A DNA stretch of 64,000 nt from Pachypanchax playfairii (GCA_006937955.1 SSNP01000292.1:313101-377100); one strand, 5' to 3'. Shown: positions 10,280 through 22,300, counted from the stretch's first letter. Made by a program: numbers and translations. The notes: generated by a model not told the origin, from the letters alone.

Positions 10280-13200
10280 TCAGATGGCATCAATGTCAAT
10301 GTCTTCCTCCTCTTTCTCAGGTGTGTGTGATTTCACAGTCTCCACTTTCAGCTCGCGGGCAGAGGATGAGTACACCACCTAAGAAACCACAACAGTCAGT
10401 GTTACACCAAAAACATTGTTTTTTCATCAGGGAAATACCGTACCTCAACATTTTCATCATCTTCCTCCTCTTCATCTTCACTGCCTTCACTCTCCTCCTC
10501 TGCTTCCTTGAGCCATTTAACAAATGGAGCAGCCTTGGCATGAATTTCTTTGGCGAGCTCCTTGGAAACGTATTTCTTAGAAACCTGATTGTTGGAAAAA
10601 CAAACAAAGTTGAAACCAAAACCACAAAGAAATGTGCAAAAGATAGATAAATATGATCAAGTGGATTAAGCATTTTAAAAGAATCACTTGTTTGATTTGA
10701 TGCATGGCTAGAGCTGTAAACACACCCACCCTCTCTGCCCAGGCGAATATGACATCCTCCTCCAGCAGGTCTGCATCGTACAGGTCTTTGAGGATGATGG
10801 CAACACGCGGCAGCAGCTGCACCTGATGAAGCTTCACCACACACTCAAAACCTCCCAACAGATACTTCTGAGCTTTTTTGTTGTTGTTACAGAACTGTGG
10901 GAACCACACAAGTCATTAGACATTCTCATTTCACGCCAAATAGATTATGATTAGCTACAAAAAATGTCAACTTCTCAAAAATTCCAGAATGTTTTTAATA
11001 AACTAAAACTTTTTAAATGAACTCTTTGTTCATTGAGATGGTTTCCTTTAAATAACTTTAATTCAACAGTGTTCAGTTTCCCCAGAACAGCATCACATGT
11101 GATGAGCTGAATGAAGCATCTACTCCAATATGACCTTACTAACAGATGTTCTTGTGTTTTGGCTGAAGGAAGTTTCATAGCAACATACTCGCAGAAAGTG
11201 ACGCTGGTACTTTTTAATCTGGTCCCGAATGTTCTCGTTGAAGAGGAGCTCACTGAGGATGAGGGGGCCCATGGCCTTCACATCCAGACGCTCTGCCTCT
11301 GCCAAGATCTCTTTATCAGCACCATCAATGGTTCCACTCTCTTTCTTTTGCTGGAATAGAAGCGTGAGAGAGAAAACTGATATGAGATGTATGACCAGAG
11401 TATTTGATGTAAATATGCTACACCAGTTCTTTTAAAACAAATTGTTGATCTCAATGGCCATAACCTGCTTTGAAAAAGGTTCTGATAATCAAAAAATCTT
11501 AATCAAAGTTGAAATAAAACCACTTAGGAAATGACAAATTTGAGCAAATCTGTTTAACGTTAGTCCATAACGTTAGCCCGTAACAGTCTGTTCACTGGAG
11601 GGTAGAGACAGACACCTTTGCTTGTCTGAGTGATTCTGTAAGGTAAAGCCTAAACTTTGAATAACAAACGTCACTTATGTTCTGATCTGAGCAGGATGCA
11701 GTAACCACGACTGAACAAAGCACTGAATGGAATTAATAATTTTTCAGTTTATTTTTTAAGATATTTGGGTGATTCAAATAAATTCAGCTCTGAAAAGACA
11801 TTTGTAAATTATTTCTTGTGTTCACCATCCTAGCAGGGGTCTTACTTTAACAAAGCTGTAGAACAGGTTGACCCTCTCTTCTAGAGGTTTCTCCAGATCC
11901 TCACTGAGCGTCAAGTTCTTGGCATGGTCACTGATCTCTTCCATTCGACGCCTCTGAGCCTCCTCCGTTGTTTCTTCAGCCCAGTCTTCATCGTCATCGT
12001 CTCTATCCTTGATACCAGAAGGATCCACAGAGAAGTCAGTTTAGACAAAAACAAAACTGCAACACAAACTAAGATAGACTTTGAAATTACAAGTTTAAGA
12101 ATTATCCTTCAAGTTCAGGTCTGGATGGTGTTTCAAAATACAGTGGCATTTTGTAACACGTATGACAGAAAGATCACATACCACAGCTTCAGGGGCATCA
12201 ATGTTGTCATGGTTTCCAGCCTCGCCGCTGCCAGAGCCGTTCTCCTTGCCTTTCTTACGGTTCTTCTTTTCCTTCTCTTTCTTTGCGGATGCGGATCCAC
12301 TGTCACTGCTCTCTGGTATTGGAACAGCACAGCAGTCACTTTCACACGTGTCCTCCTTTTATAATCTCATGAGATGAAATCTTTTTTATTAGAGGCCCAA
12401 AGACCACAAATTTAAATATGAAAGTTCAGACCTGGTGGGTTTTTGAGGATGAACGTGCAGAGTTTATGTCTGGTGTCTAGCATGCCACCGTATCCACAAG
12501 CCTTACAGGAAGTTGCAATGGTTTGTTTCTTGGGGTTGACATGCTGTAAGAAAGTAAAAATAATGAATCAACTAAAATACCAGGTCCCCTACATTCCTAA
12601 AAATTTTTCAATTTGGACATTTGATATTTGATCTAGAAATGGGCTCCTTTTCAATCAAACAACATTTAAAATATTTAGCGGTTTTCATCATTTTAAAAAG
12701 GGAAAAAGTCTCTGAACCAGTTTTAAAGTAAAAAAATTACCAGGTCAGTTTCAGGGTTGTCACACTCGGGACACAGCACAAATTTTCTTATGAACCCATC
12801 AAGCATATCCTGCAACTTGTTTGCCTCATGGGATCCATTGACGATGTAACGATCATTTTTGGTATCAAACTGGGTCTGAGCGCCAAGTTCACAACCAAAA
12901 AACTTGGTTGGGTCTACAGAGAAGAACAGAAAAAACAAAATGCTAAGCCCAGCTTCCAAAAATGTTACTTCTCACACAACAGTTTATGAAAGTAAAAATA
13001 TTAACATAAGTGCCTTTCATTTCTGAGCTGCCTGGTGATAATAGTAATATTTTCCTTTATTAATCTCAATTGTGTCTCTCATGTATGAGTTTTTAGCAGA
13101 GGTTAGTTAGAAAGAATACATGAACTGAAAATATCAGTCTGCCTAATTTCTATTAACAATTAGTTCCTGAATCTTGATCCGGGGACAGAATGAGAAATGT

Positions 13201-13537
13201 TCTACTTACATGTTGGAGGCCTGTTCAGGGCCTTTGCAACATCAACCATGTTGACAATGACTGTCTTGATTCCATTCCCTTTGCCTTCAACCTTAAATGA
13301 AAAAGTAAAAACTGTAAGCTTAGCCAGAGGAATTTCAACAATAGGGTATAAAATGTTAATCTCAAACCATCAACAAGCAATCAGATGAGTTTAATACTGA
13401 GAGGAAGTAGACCCTCCCAGACCTCAAGTTTAAGTTTGTAGACAACAGAGATAACATGTTGTCACCTTAGCAATCAGACGGGGCATCTTGTAGCGATAGA
13501 ACTGGTCTGACACGCTGCGGTTGACGTTGACAGACAT
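10280..13537 (-). CDS. eif5: Eukaryotic translation initiation factor 5 (eIF5)
   Basis: eIF5 is the GTPase-activating protein for eIF2 in the scanning pre-initiation complex. Coding exons (minus strand, 5' to 3'): 13466-13537, 13210-13291, 12741-12913, 12432-12543, 12182-12312, 11846-12007, 11189-11350, 10730-10894, 10444-10584, 10280-10378. All are GT..AG and in phase; the sum is 432 codons plus TGA, matching the family length of about 430. The N-terminus [20 protein letters not shown] carries the GAP arginine R15. A four-cysteine zinc site follows (CPEC at 99-102, CKAC at 122-125), then a Lys-rich linker, an acidic DDDDEDW stretch, the C-terminal W2/HEAT domain with [17 protein letters not shown], and an acidic tail ending DIDIDAI. 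The exon at 11846-12007 has a weak acceptor but is fixed by phase. Identification is essentially certain. Confidence 0.97.
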
Positions 13538-13659
13538 TTTGGCTGAATGTTAGTACTATCAGTAAGATAAAAGAATCTTGGTTGGGGATTTTTCGGGATC
13601 TTCTGTCTGGAAAAGAGGGGATGACATAAACGACTGCAAGCGTGCTCGGTCTCTGACAT
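13474..13659 (-). promoter_or_regulatory. eif5 upstream ORF 1, overlaps the main start
   Basis: The AUG at 13659-13657 sits in TTTTTCATGT, with pyrimidine at -3 and U at +4: poor context. The 61-codon frame runs past the eif5 AUG in another frame and stops at 13474. Published work on mammalian EIF5 describes inhibitory uORFs with poor-context AUGs that make eIF5 regulate its own translation. The same layout here suggests the loop is conserved. Confidence 0.6.
13559..13627 (-). promoter_or_regulatory. eif5 upstream ORF 2
   Basis: The AUG at 13627-13625 (CGTTTATGTC, U at -3) opens a 22-codon frame that stops 21 nt before the main AUG. Poor context again. It lies in the same leader as uORF 1. 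Confidence 0.55.
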
Positions 13660-13959
13660 GAAAAACGCTGTGCCACAGTGGCCGTAAGCTCCTTGCTTGA
13701 AGGTTAGATTTCTCCCACACAGGTTCCAATGGCTGCGCAACAGCTCTAAAAGAAGAGAGGAAAAAACAACAACATTTAATAAAACAGACATGTCCAAGTG
13801 TTCATGAGAACTTCTGAAAAAGTTTACTCAATTCAATCAAACTTTAAAATTTTACAACAAAATGTCCTTTTTAGAGAATGTCTGGGATTTTCCCACCAGG
13901 AATCCAAATATGTAGGGATTTAATTTTATTCACATCCCTGGGGACCCGGACCATAGCAA

Positions 13960-14813
13960 TGTTACCCCCCAGGGATGTGTCCTGTCCCCACCGCTCTTCT
14001 CCCTCTACACCAACTGCTGCTCCTCTAGTGAGCCATCTGGATTAAGGACTACCTCACAAACAGACCACAGTATGTGAAACTGAAGAGTTGTACGTCTGAC
14101 CAGGTGATCAGCAGCATAGGAGCACCACAGGGGACTGTACTCTCACCATTTCTTTTCACTCTGTAGACTTCAGACTTTCAGTAAAGGTCAGAGTCCTGCC
14201 ATCTACAAAACTACTCAGATGACTCTGCAGTTGTTGGTTGGATCAGAGATGGACAAGAGACTGAGCACAGAGAACTGGTGGACCACTTTGTGTCCTGGTG
14301 TTCGAGCAATCATCTAATCTTGAATGTAATCAAGACAAAGGAGATGATTATGGATTTTAGGAAGAGCAGCAACAAGCCAAAACCCATTTCCATCATGGGA
14401 GAAGAAGTGGAGGTGGTGGAGGAGTATAAAACTCATTCCAACACCTGAAACTGAGACATCCAGCTGAACATGAAAAACACCAGTTTCTCTGAAACGAACA
14501 AACACCGCAGTGAACAACAAACCCCAGCTAAAAACAGCTAACTGTAGCCAAATCCTTTGTACAAGGCACCACACAACAGGAAAGGGGTACGGTGGAGAAC
14601 AATCACTGAAGCGGTCGCTTAAAGTTGTCGGTTGTTTGTACTTGTTGCTTTTCTTAATAATTAGGGGAAATCAGAAAAAATCAGAAATGGAACAACAACA
14701 AAAAAAGATTAATCTGAGATTTTATTTTTAAGCCACATCGCCCAGCCCTATGGTGGATATGTTCAGGTTTCTGGGGACCAGCATCACCTAGGACCTGAAA
14801 TGGACAGCCAACA
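13960..14813 (+). pseudogene. LINE reverse-transcriptase fragments in eif5 intron 1
   Basis: 13964-14030 reads VTPQGCVLSPPLFSLYTN. 14035-14430 reads WIKDYLTNRPQYVKLKSC, then GAPQGTVLSPFLF, YSDDSAVVGWI and SSNHLILNVIKTKEM: RT palm motifs including a Y-DD box. Stops interrupt the frame. Unrelated sequence occupies about 14431-14740, after which VDMFRFLGTSIT and DLKWTANI resume the LINE up to the Tc1 insertion. Jockey/CR1/L2-like family placement is tentative. Confidence 0.65.
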
Positions 14814-14815
14814 TA

Positions 14816-16417
14816 CAGTGGGGCAAAAAAGTATTTAGTCAGCCACCAATTGTGTAAGTTCTCCCACTTAAAAAGATCAGAGAGGCCTGTAATTTTCATC
14901 ATAGGTATACCTCAACTATGAGAGACAAAATGAGGAAAAAAAATCCAGAAAATCACATTGTCTGATTTTTAAAGAATTTATTTGCAAATTATGGTGGAAA
15001 ATAAGTATTTGGTCAATAACAAAAGTTAATCTCAATACTTTCTTATATAGCCTTTGTTGGCAATGACAGAGGTCAAACGTTTTCTGTAAGTCTTCACAAG
15101 GTTTTCACACACTGTTGCTGGTATTTTGGCCCATTCCTCCATGCAGATCTCCTCTAGAGCAGTGACGTTTTGGGGCTGACGCTGGGTAACATGGACTTTC
15201 AACTCCCTCCAGAGATTTTCTATGGGGTTGAGATCTGGAGACTGGCTAGGCCACTCCAGGACCTTGAAATGCTTCTTATGAAGCCACTCCTTCGTTGCCC
15301 GGGCGGTGTGTTTGAGATCATTGTCATGCTGAAAGACCCAGCCACGTCTCATTTTCAATGCCCTTGCTGATGGAAGGAGGTTTTCACTCAAAATCTTACG
15401 ATACATGGCCCCATTCATTCTTTCCTTTACACGGATCAGTCGTCCTGGTCCCCTTGCAGAAAAACAGCCCCAAAGCATGATGTTTCCACCCCCATGCTTT
15501 ACAGTAGGTATGGTGTTCTTTGGATCCAACTCAGCATTCTTTCCCCTCCAAACACGACAAGTTGAGTTTCTACCAAAAAGTTCTATTTTGGTTCCATCTG
15601 ACCATATGATGTTCTCCCAATCCTCTTCTGGATCATCCAAATGCTCTCTAGCAAACCGCAGACGGGCCTGGACGTGTCCTGGCTTCAGCAGGGGGACACG
15701 TCTGGCACTGCAGGATTTGAGTCCCTGGCGGCGTAGTGTGTTACTGATGGTAGCCTTTGTTACTTTGGTCCCAGCTCTCTGCAGGTCATTCACTAGGTCC
15801 CTCCGTGTGGTTCTGGGATTTTTGCTCACCGTTCTTGTGATCATTTTGACCCCACGGGGTGAGATCTTGCGTGGAGCCCCAGATCGAGGGAGATTATCAG
15901 TGGTCTTGTATGTCTTCCATTTTCTAATAGTTGCTCCCACAGTTGATTTCTTCACACCAAGCTGCTTACCTATTGCAGATTCAGTCTTCCCAGCCTGGTG
16001 AAGGTCTACAATTTTGTTTCTGGTGTCCTTTGACAGCTCTTTGGTCTTGGCCATAGTGGAGTTTGGAGCGTGACTGTTTGAGGTTGTGGACAGGTGTCTT
16101 TTATACTGATAACGAGTTCACACAGGTGCCATTAATACAGGTAACGAGTGGAGGACCGAGGAGCCTCTTAAAGAAGTTACAGGTCTGTGAAAGCCAGAAA
16201 TCTTACTTGTTTGTAGGTGACCAAATACTTATTTTCCACCATAATTTGCAAATAAATTCTTTAAAAATCAGACAATGTGATTTTCTGGATTTTATTTCCT
16301 CATTTTGTCTCTCATAGTTGAGGTATACCTATGATGAAAATTAACGGCCTCTCTGATCTTTTTAAGTGGGAGAACTTACACAATTGGTGGCTGACTAAAT
16401 ACTTTTTTGCCCCACTG
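14816..16417 (-). mobile_element. Complete Tc1-like transposon, copy A
   Basis: 1602 bp, bounded by TA on both sides (14814-14815 and 16418-16419). Terminal inverted repeats of about 200 bp (14816-15015 and 16218-16417) begin CAGTGGGGCAAAAAAGTATT. They enclose one uninterrupted transposase gene. It sits in eif5 intron 1, at the junction of a LINE fragment and the end of a TTAA-type element. A second copy lies at 54712-56310. Confidence 0.95.
15032..16054 (-). CDS. Tc1-like transposase, DD34E, full length
   Basis: 340 codons, the normal length for Tc1 transposases. The N-terminus (residues 1-110) is a paired-type helix-turn-helix DNA-binding region with GRPR-like PRSGAPRKI at 56-64. The catalytic residues are D153 (WSDGTKIELFG), D244 (FQHDNDLKHT) and E279 (SPDLNPIENLW), giving exactly 34 residues between the second D and E. 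The residue after D153 is Gly where copy B has Glu, and P247 is Leu where copy B has Pro. Both positions are highly conserved in the family, so activity may be reduced although the frame is open. It acts on the 200-bp inverted repeats around it. Confidence 0.93.
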   Translation of the reverse strand: MAKTKELSKDTRNKIVDLHQAGKTESAIGKQLGVKKSTVGATIRKWKTYKTTDNLPRSGAPRKISPRGVKMITRTVSKNPRTTRRDLVNDLQRAGTKVTKATISNTLRRQGLKSCSARRVPLLKPGHVQARLRFAREHLDDPEEDWENIIWSDGTKIELFGRNSTCRVWRGKNAELDPKNTIPTVKHGGGNIMLWGCFSARGPGRLIRVKERMNGAMYRKILSENLLPSARALKMRRGWVFQHDNDLKHTARATKEWLHKKHFKVLEWPSQSPDLNPIENLWRELKVHVTQRQPQNVTALEEICMEEWAKIPATVCENLVKTYRKRLTSVIANKGYIRKY

Positions 16418-16419
16418 TA

Positions 16420-16527
16420 TATGCGGATGGCCTCGTTATTTTGGGTTTTTAATGCTTCATGACCCATTAGCATTGAATAAACTGGAAATGCATGTGTAGT
16501 TGTTCACAAATCTTGCCTTATGTCCCT
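16420..16527. repeat. 3' fragment of TTAA element (matches 57290-57397)
   Basis: TGCGGATGGCCTCGTTATTT and the next ~90 bp match 57293 onward almost base for base, ending TGTCCCT|TTAA as there. Only the right end is present; the Tc1 copy abuts its left edge. Confidence 0.8.
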
Positions 16528-16879
16528 TTAAAGAAATAGTCACGTGACCAATACAGCTGCTGTTTCGTCTGTCAGTCGCTCGTCAAACTGTGTTTAAAAG
16601 CAGGAGCGTCTCCGTCTGTCAACAGGATGCTTCTCTGCCTAAAAGTTATCTTTTGAACCAAAATAAGTCCTGGAAAGTGACATCATGGAGCCAGAAAGAA
16701 AATGCAAGGTTTCTGTCACGTGGGATCATTTTGATCTTAAAAAAACAAAGACTTTTTGCTGATATGCCCTTGTTTAATCTGGTTCCTCTCAGTTTCTGAT
16801 TAATCTGCCAGAATTTAGGTCAATTTTAAAAGAGTTTAAATTATTAATTCACATTATTTCTTATGATATATTTTAAACA

Positions 16880-16985
16880 CAGTAGTGCCTCATTTATCGC
16901 AGGAGTTTTGTTCCAAAAATAACCTGCAATAGGGGAAATCCGCAAAATAGTCAGCTTTGAACCGCGGTATAGCGAGGGACCACTG
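16880..16985. mobile_element. Pogo/Tigger-like MITE
   Basis: 106 bp with ends CAGTAGTGCCTCATTTATCG and its inverted partner (CGCGGTATAGCGAGGGACCACTG). TA follows the right end; the left flank is CA. The CAGTGGTCCCTCGCTATA-type end is typical of Tigger/pogo derivatives. Confidence 0.65.
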
Positions 16986-19011
16986 TATAACAAATAATGC
17001 AGTGTACAATATGAAACACAATTACATAAACTGTTTTATTTTATATTTTGTTCACTGAAACTGCAGGTTAGGTTGCCTTCAGTGATATTTAGGATCCAGC
17101 AGGTGTCACTAGACCAACACAGTATCAACACAGTGTCAATACAGTTTGGGCAATGTGCTACAATGCTTCATGAGGCCTCATCTACCCATCACTAGTGTAT
17201 GTGTGTGTTGTGTTTATTTGCATCTCTATAATCTGTTTAGATACACAACTATGATTGCATTTGTCATTTTGATCGTGGTATTTTAGTTTGAAGAATTGCT
17301 ATTATTTTTGACTGGATTGTCTCGTGTGTCCTGGTGTTATTTCCTGCCAGAATTGACGCGGAACGCTTGCGCAAAAAATAAACCAGACACCAAAATGATA
17401 ACTTAACAGCTCCGTGTCTGGTGTGAACAACATCATATAGGTTAACAAGGGCACCAAATGGAAGCGCTCTCGGTTCCGCTCCGCTTTGCAGCTCTTCCGC
17501 GTGAAGTAGTACTGAGGCCTAAGCAAACTACGTAGTACGTACAGAAATATGATTGACAATCTAGTAGCCAATAAATAACAGGTTCGTTATCTATTGGCTA
17601 CTTTGTTTCAAGCCCCACCAGGTCTATGATTTATGAATATTATAACTTTTTTTTTGGACACCATAAGTACAAGACCACTACAAGTTGATAAAATGATTTA
17701 CAAGTAATTTTACAACTAAATTTGCTACAAAATCATCTTTACCAACTTTATTCAGTGTTTCCTAACGATTTTTAGATATAAAATGTTTCATATTACAGGT
17801 TAATACTTCAGAAATGTCAGATACATTCACTGACGTTTAAATAATCTCCTTTTCAATACACGTACACACAAAAGGTGAACAAGCTTTGGAAATCAATTCA
17901 ATTGAGAATAATGCAACTGTCCCCAACAGGCTGGTTTCAATCCCCTTCTGACCTGATGTTCCCATACTGGCTTTGTGTAGGCCTTTTGTCCCCTGGTAGG
18001 GCCTAAGACCAGAGGCCTTTGCTGGGCAAGACCAGGGGCCTAGCTGCTGACAAACAACTCGACCTTCCTAATGACTTCAGTACAAACTGAAGTGCAGCCC
18101 TACAGTCTGCCTGGTGAGTATTAAGTGTCAGAAAATATCAGACTGTGTGAGTTTAAGACAGTTAGGAGATTTAATAGATCTGACTATCTGCCTGCAGAGT
18201 GCGTCATAGAGCCGGCAAGCTCCACCAACAAAAACACATTAACAACATGGATTTTTAAATCCCTGCGATAACCAAGCTTCAAACACGTTGTCGAACAGAA
18301 GTTACAAACTTACCGTTTTCACAAAACAAAGACATAAACCCAACGCTGATCGTCCAGATGCCGCAGTGAACGATGATCAATAGCTGACGGTGTATCGATT
18401 ACAGCAGGGCCTCTAAAATGTATTCTCAAAGATACACAAGAGAATACTGTGGGCAGGTGTGTCAAACTCAAAGACAGTGAGAGTTTTCTGGAAAGTCCTC
18501 TCGGGGTTCGGGAAGCTTTGAAACGAAAAGAAAAGACAAAACAGCTATTACAAACTACGTTAATTGCAGTGTAGCTCTGAAGTCAGTTACGAGATTACTG
18601 ACAAATAATTAATGGCAATCCACAACCAGGTCAACAAATCAACATGTTTTAAAAAACCTAAGAAAATCTAGAGCAACCTGACCCGTGACTTAAGGTGCCT
18701 GCGTTTTACAGACATGACCGCAACCTCGAACATGTTTCACCTCTGAAAATATCTAGTTAAACAGCTGCCACGTAAAATTCTCAGAACTAACAGGACGGAT
18801 GGAAATAAAAGGTCCCAGGTAGATTTAAGGCCAACTGACGCCACATGTTGAAGCTAACTCGGTTAGCCACACGCTTCGACGCAGTTGAGTTAAGATTATA
18901 TAAATAATCACTGATTAGTTACCACCTCTTTTCATGGGAACACATCACTCTGTGAAATCTTAACCAGGTTCAAGCGTAGTTGAGGAAAATGTGAAGGTAT
19001 TTTTCACTTAC
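16986..19011. other. eif5 intron 1, remaining part
   Basis: No coding signal. About 17750-17820 (GTTTCCTAACGATTTTTAGA) is a fragment of TTAA MITE family 1. Otherwise nothing recognised. Confidence 0.5.
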
Positions 19012-19090
19012 CTGTCGAATATTCTGCGAAACGCAGCTACTTGCGTTGTTGAACAAGCGTTACTTATCACTTACATTCAACTGAACAACA
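19012..19090 (-). other. eif5: Predicted eif5 5' non-coding exon 1
   Basis: A consensus donor ATTCGACAG|GTAAGTGA lies at 19012/19011 on the minus strand, the best splice donor upstream of the eif5 leader exon. The intron to 13745 would be about 5.3 kb. The upper boundary (transcription start) is a guess. Confidence 0.5.
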
Positions 19091-19382
19091 TCCGGCATCC
19101 GCATTCATTTCAAATTAAAAGTCTGCTGATATTGTAATTCATTATTATTCATTATACATTTATCATCTGAAACATAAAAAACTTCAATTTTCACATGAAA
19201 GTAATTTAAATTGCATTATGTTGAATTCAAATGATAGTTGTGTTGAAAACTTCCCCGTGTTTTTCTCTTGAAAGACAACAGGAAGCAGTCTGAATTTCGA
19301 CGTCCATTGGCTAAAAAGTCTGACGCTGTACGTGCGTAAGACGCTTCCTTAGTTCGACTGTCCGCAAACAGCGTCTGAGAAG
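19091..19382. promoter_or_regulatory. Probable bidirectional eif5-vps29 promoter and leaders
   Basis: The 5' ends of two housekeeping genes diverge within about 300 bp. A CCAAT box (minus strand) lies at 19305-19309. No TATA box is evident for either gene. The promoter call is inference from gene layout. Confidence 0.55.
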
Positions 19383-22300
19383 ATGGTGAGTATGAAATGG
19401 CGAAGGAACAACCATTTCCTGTATGTGGCATTTCATTCGGCGCTTAATATTTCGTTAGGCTATCGGTGGAAGTGAGGAGCGAGACATGACATCTGGGAGG
19501 CGCATACAGTCTCATTTTAACAATCTGTACATAGTGGAGCTTATTTATGAGATCATGGATCAACGTTGACGATCACATGACAGCGGAGTGATACCTCGAA
19601 TGTTCGAATGTCACTGGTTTCCTTCCTAACTTTGTCATGTTTGTTCCTGAGCAAACTTATTTGAGTTTATACGTTTTTTTTTTAACTTCTTGTGTTTACA
19701 GTTAGCTTTCGGGCCCGACAAGCTAAGGCGCGTTCCTGCGCTGCAGTAATGAGGTTTATTATCCCGTTACTGTCTCGAACTTTTCTGTCTTAAAGACATT
19801 CAAACTACATGTGATTGTAAGAACCCTGCCGTAATTTGTTATTTACAGAGGCCTGTGCTTACCAGTCCACCACTGATTGTGTTTAGCTACTTTCAGAGCC
19901 TTGTTAAATGGTTTCTGTGGAAAAGAAAATGTGCAGAATTTTCACATTTTACTGATTGAACTGATCAATCTTTGGATTTGCTTCGTGTGATTTTGCATTC
20001 ACACACACTCATGTTTCTGCATTTGTTTTGGCTTGTCATCATTACGAATCATCAGTTGTTTCAACCCATATTGTTTAATTTTTCAGTTTGTTTTTGGATG
20101 ATTGAATAATGAATCTGTCTGTTTAATCTGTTAACTTTTTAATTTATCCCAACTCTTTCTTCTTTGTTTTTTATCTCTATATCTAATTTTTACCCCGATC
20201 TTTAATCATGTCCTGTGTTCTCCATGTGCACATCCCTCACCTTCTTCCCTGTCTCACCTACTTCATTTTACCTCCACCCTCTATACCTGTCTTCAACCAA
20301 CCAGGCTGGTCACCGGGTAAGTGTGCTTGATCTGTGCTGGATTCCTGTTTTCTGATTGATCTGACACTAACACAGGAATTCTATTCCAATGCTTTGGATG
20401 TCCACATCTGTCCACAACTCACTGCTGTCACTGCAACATCTGTGCTGTTATAATCTAAAGCCACAATGCACCACTTCTCAGCTGTTATCCTAAAAAAAAT
20501 AGCACTCATCACTAGTACAGTGGATATTAAAAAGTCTACACACCCTGTTCAAATGCCAGGTTTTTGCCTCTGAATAAAATAAAGTTTAGCTGTTCTAGTA
20601 GGCTTCTCCTGACAGTTTTTGTAGCCACGTCTACTGCACAAGCCATGGTCCGCAGAGGGCTTCCAACGCATCAGAGGGATCTCACTATTCAAAGATATCA
20701 GTCAGGTGAAGGCTGCAAAGCAATTTCCAAGGAATTCAATATACCATGGAACACAGTGAAGACCGTTATCACGTGGAGAAAATATGGGACAACAGTGAAA
20801 TTACCAAGAACAGGACTTCAGTCGAAAATTGTTAATAAGACAAGAAGAAAACTAGTCAGGGAGGCTTCCAAGAGACCGACAGCAACTGAAGGAGCTGCAG
20901 GAATTTCTGGCAAGTACTGGCTGTACATGTGACAACATTCTCCCGTCTTCTTCATATGTCTAGGCATGGGGTCGCATGGCAAGATGGATTACCTTATCTT
21001 ACAAAGAAAAACATCCAAGCCCAACTAAATTTTGCAAAAGACATCTGAAATTTCCTAAATAAATAGAGAAAATGTCTGATGAAACCATGCAAGGTTGAAC
21101 TTTTTGGACATAGTTATATTTGATGCAAAAATAACACTGCTCAAGACCAAAAAAACACTATACCAACACTGAAGCATGGTGGTGGCAGCATCATGCTTTG
21201 GGGCTTTTTTCTTCAGCTGGAACTGGGACCTTAGTCAGGGTGGAGGGAATTATGGACCGTTCCAAATACCAGTTTTTGTTGGCATAAAACCTTTGGCCTT
21301 TTTCAGAAAGCTAAAGATGAAGAGGAACTTCATCTTTCAGCACGACAATGACCCAAAGCACACATCCAAATCAACAAAAGAAGAGTTTCTTCAGCATAAG
21401 GTTAGGCTTTGGTATTTACCTTCCGCCCTCAAAACGGCCATTGACCAATCACACAACTGTTATTATGTGAGCAGGTCCGACAAACATTAATTCTGAACAA
21501 AATGGTGAAGCGGTGCACTCACATCTGCTAACTACTAACTAGATGTCAGAGGAAGGTCAGTGTTTAGGAGCAACCCAAGAGGTGGCGCGGTCCACCCACG
21601 GATGAACCTGAGCTGGCTCGGGATTACCGACTGGTGGGGGCGATGCAGGGGGCAAGCTTTAGAGGTTTCTGGCAGCTGGGAGTGCTCCCCGGCTGCGAGG
21701 GAGGCTGGCTGCGAGTGGACGGACGCCACTCGGCAGAGCTGATCTGGAGAGAGAAAGGAGATCAAGGCTGGTTCGATTTGGAGGATGTCGGGAAGGTATT
21801 GCTCCAAAAAAGGTCACTGACACGCATGAGAATTCCTCTCCAGTCATGATAATCTGTTGTGCTAGTTGTTTTTGTAGGACGTAGCAACAGTAACCAAAGG
21901 GGGTGGGACTCGGCGAAAGATCATTTGCCAAGCCAGTGTCCAGACCTGAATCCCATCGAACATCTGTGGGGTGATCTGAACAGGGCTGTGCACATAAGAT
22001 GACCTTAGAATCTGTCAGATTTGGAGTGGTTTTGCAAAGAAGAGTGGGCAAATATTGCCAAATCAAGATGTGCTGCACTGATGGCTCCTACCCAAAATCA
22101 ATAAGTGCTGTGATAAAAGCCAAAGGTGCTGCAACAAAGTATTAGTTTAAGGGTGTGCATATTTATGCAATCAGGTTATTTTCAGTTTTTTTATTTTATA
22201 TTTTTCCCCCTTTAAATGTTTCATTTTGTATTTTAATTGCATTGTACATGTTACAGGTCAGATTAAAGGTTAAACGAGTTGTGAAGTTATTTGTCTTGCT

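Larger units (their letters stand above)
13466..13745 (-). other. eif5: eif5 exon 2: 5' UTR plus first 24 codons
   Basis: An acceptor TTTTAG precedes 13745 and the donor AAG|GTGACA follows 13466. The leader between 13745 and the ATG at 13537-13535 is 208 nt and contains two upstream AUGs. A weaker internal acceptor (TTTCCAG at about 13607) could shorten the leader and remove both upstream AUGs. Confidence 0.6.

Noticed and set aside
10895..12181. Search for a snoRNA in eif5 introns, because the mammalian gene hosts one
   Set aside because: No convincing H/ACA hairpin pair or C/D boxes could be recognised by eye.
11822..12377. Plus-strand frames of 71-146 codons within eif5
   Set aside because: They overlap eif5 exons and introns in antisense and show no domain.
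15170..16001. Plus-strand open frames (66 and 198 codons) opposite the Tc1 transposase
   Set aside because: Antisense shadows of the minus-strand DD34E gene; the same shadows recur in copy B.
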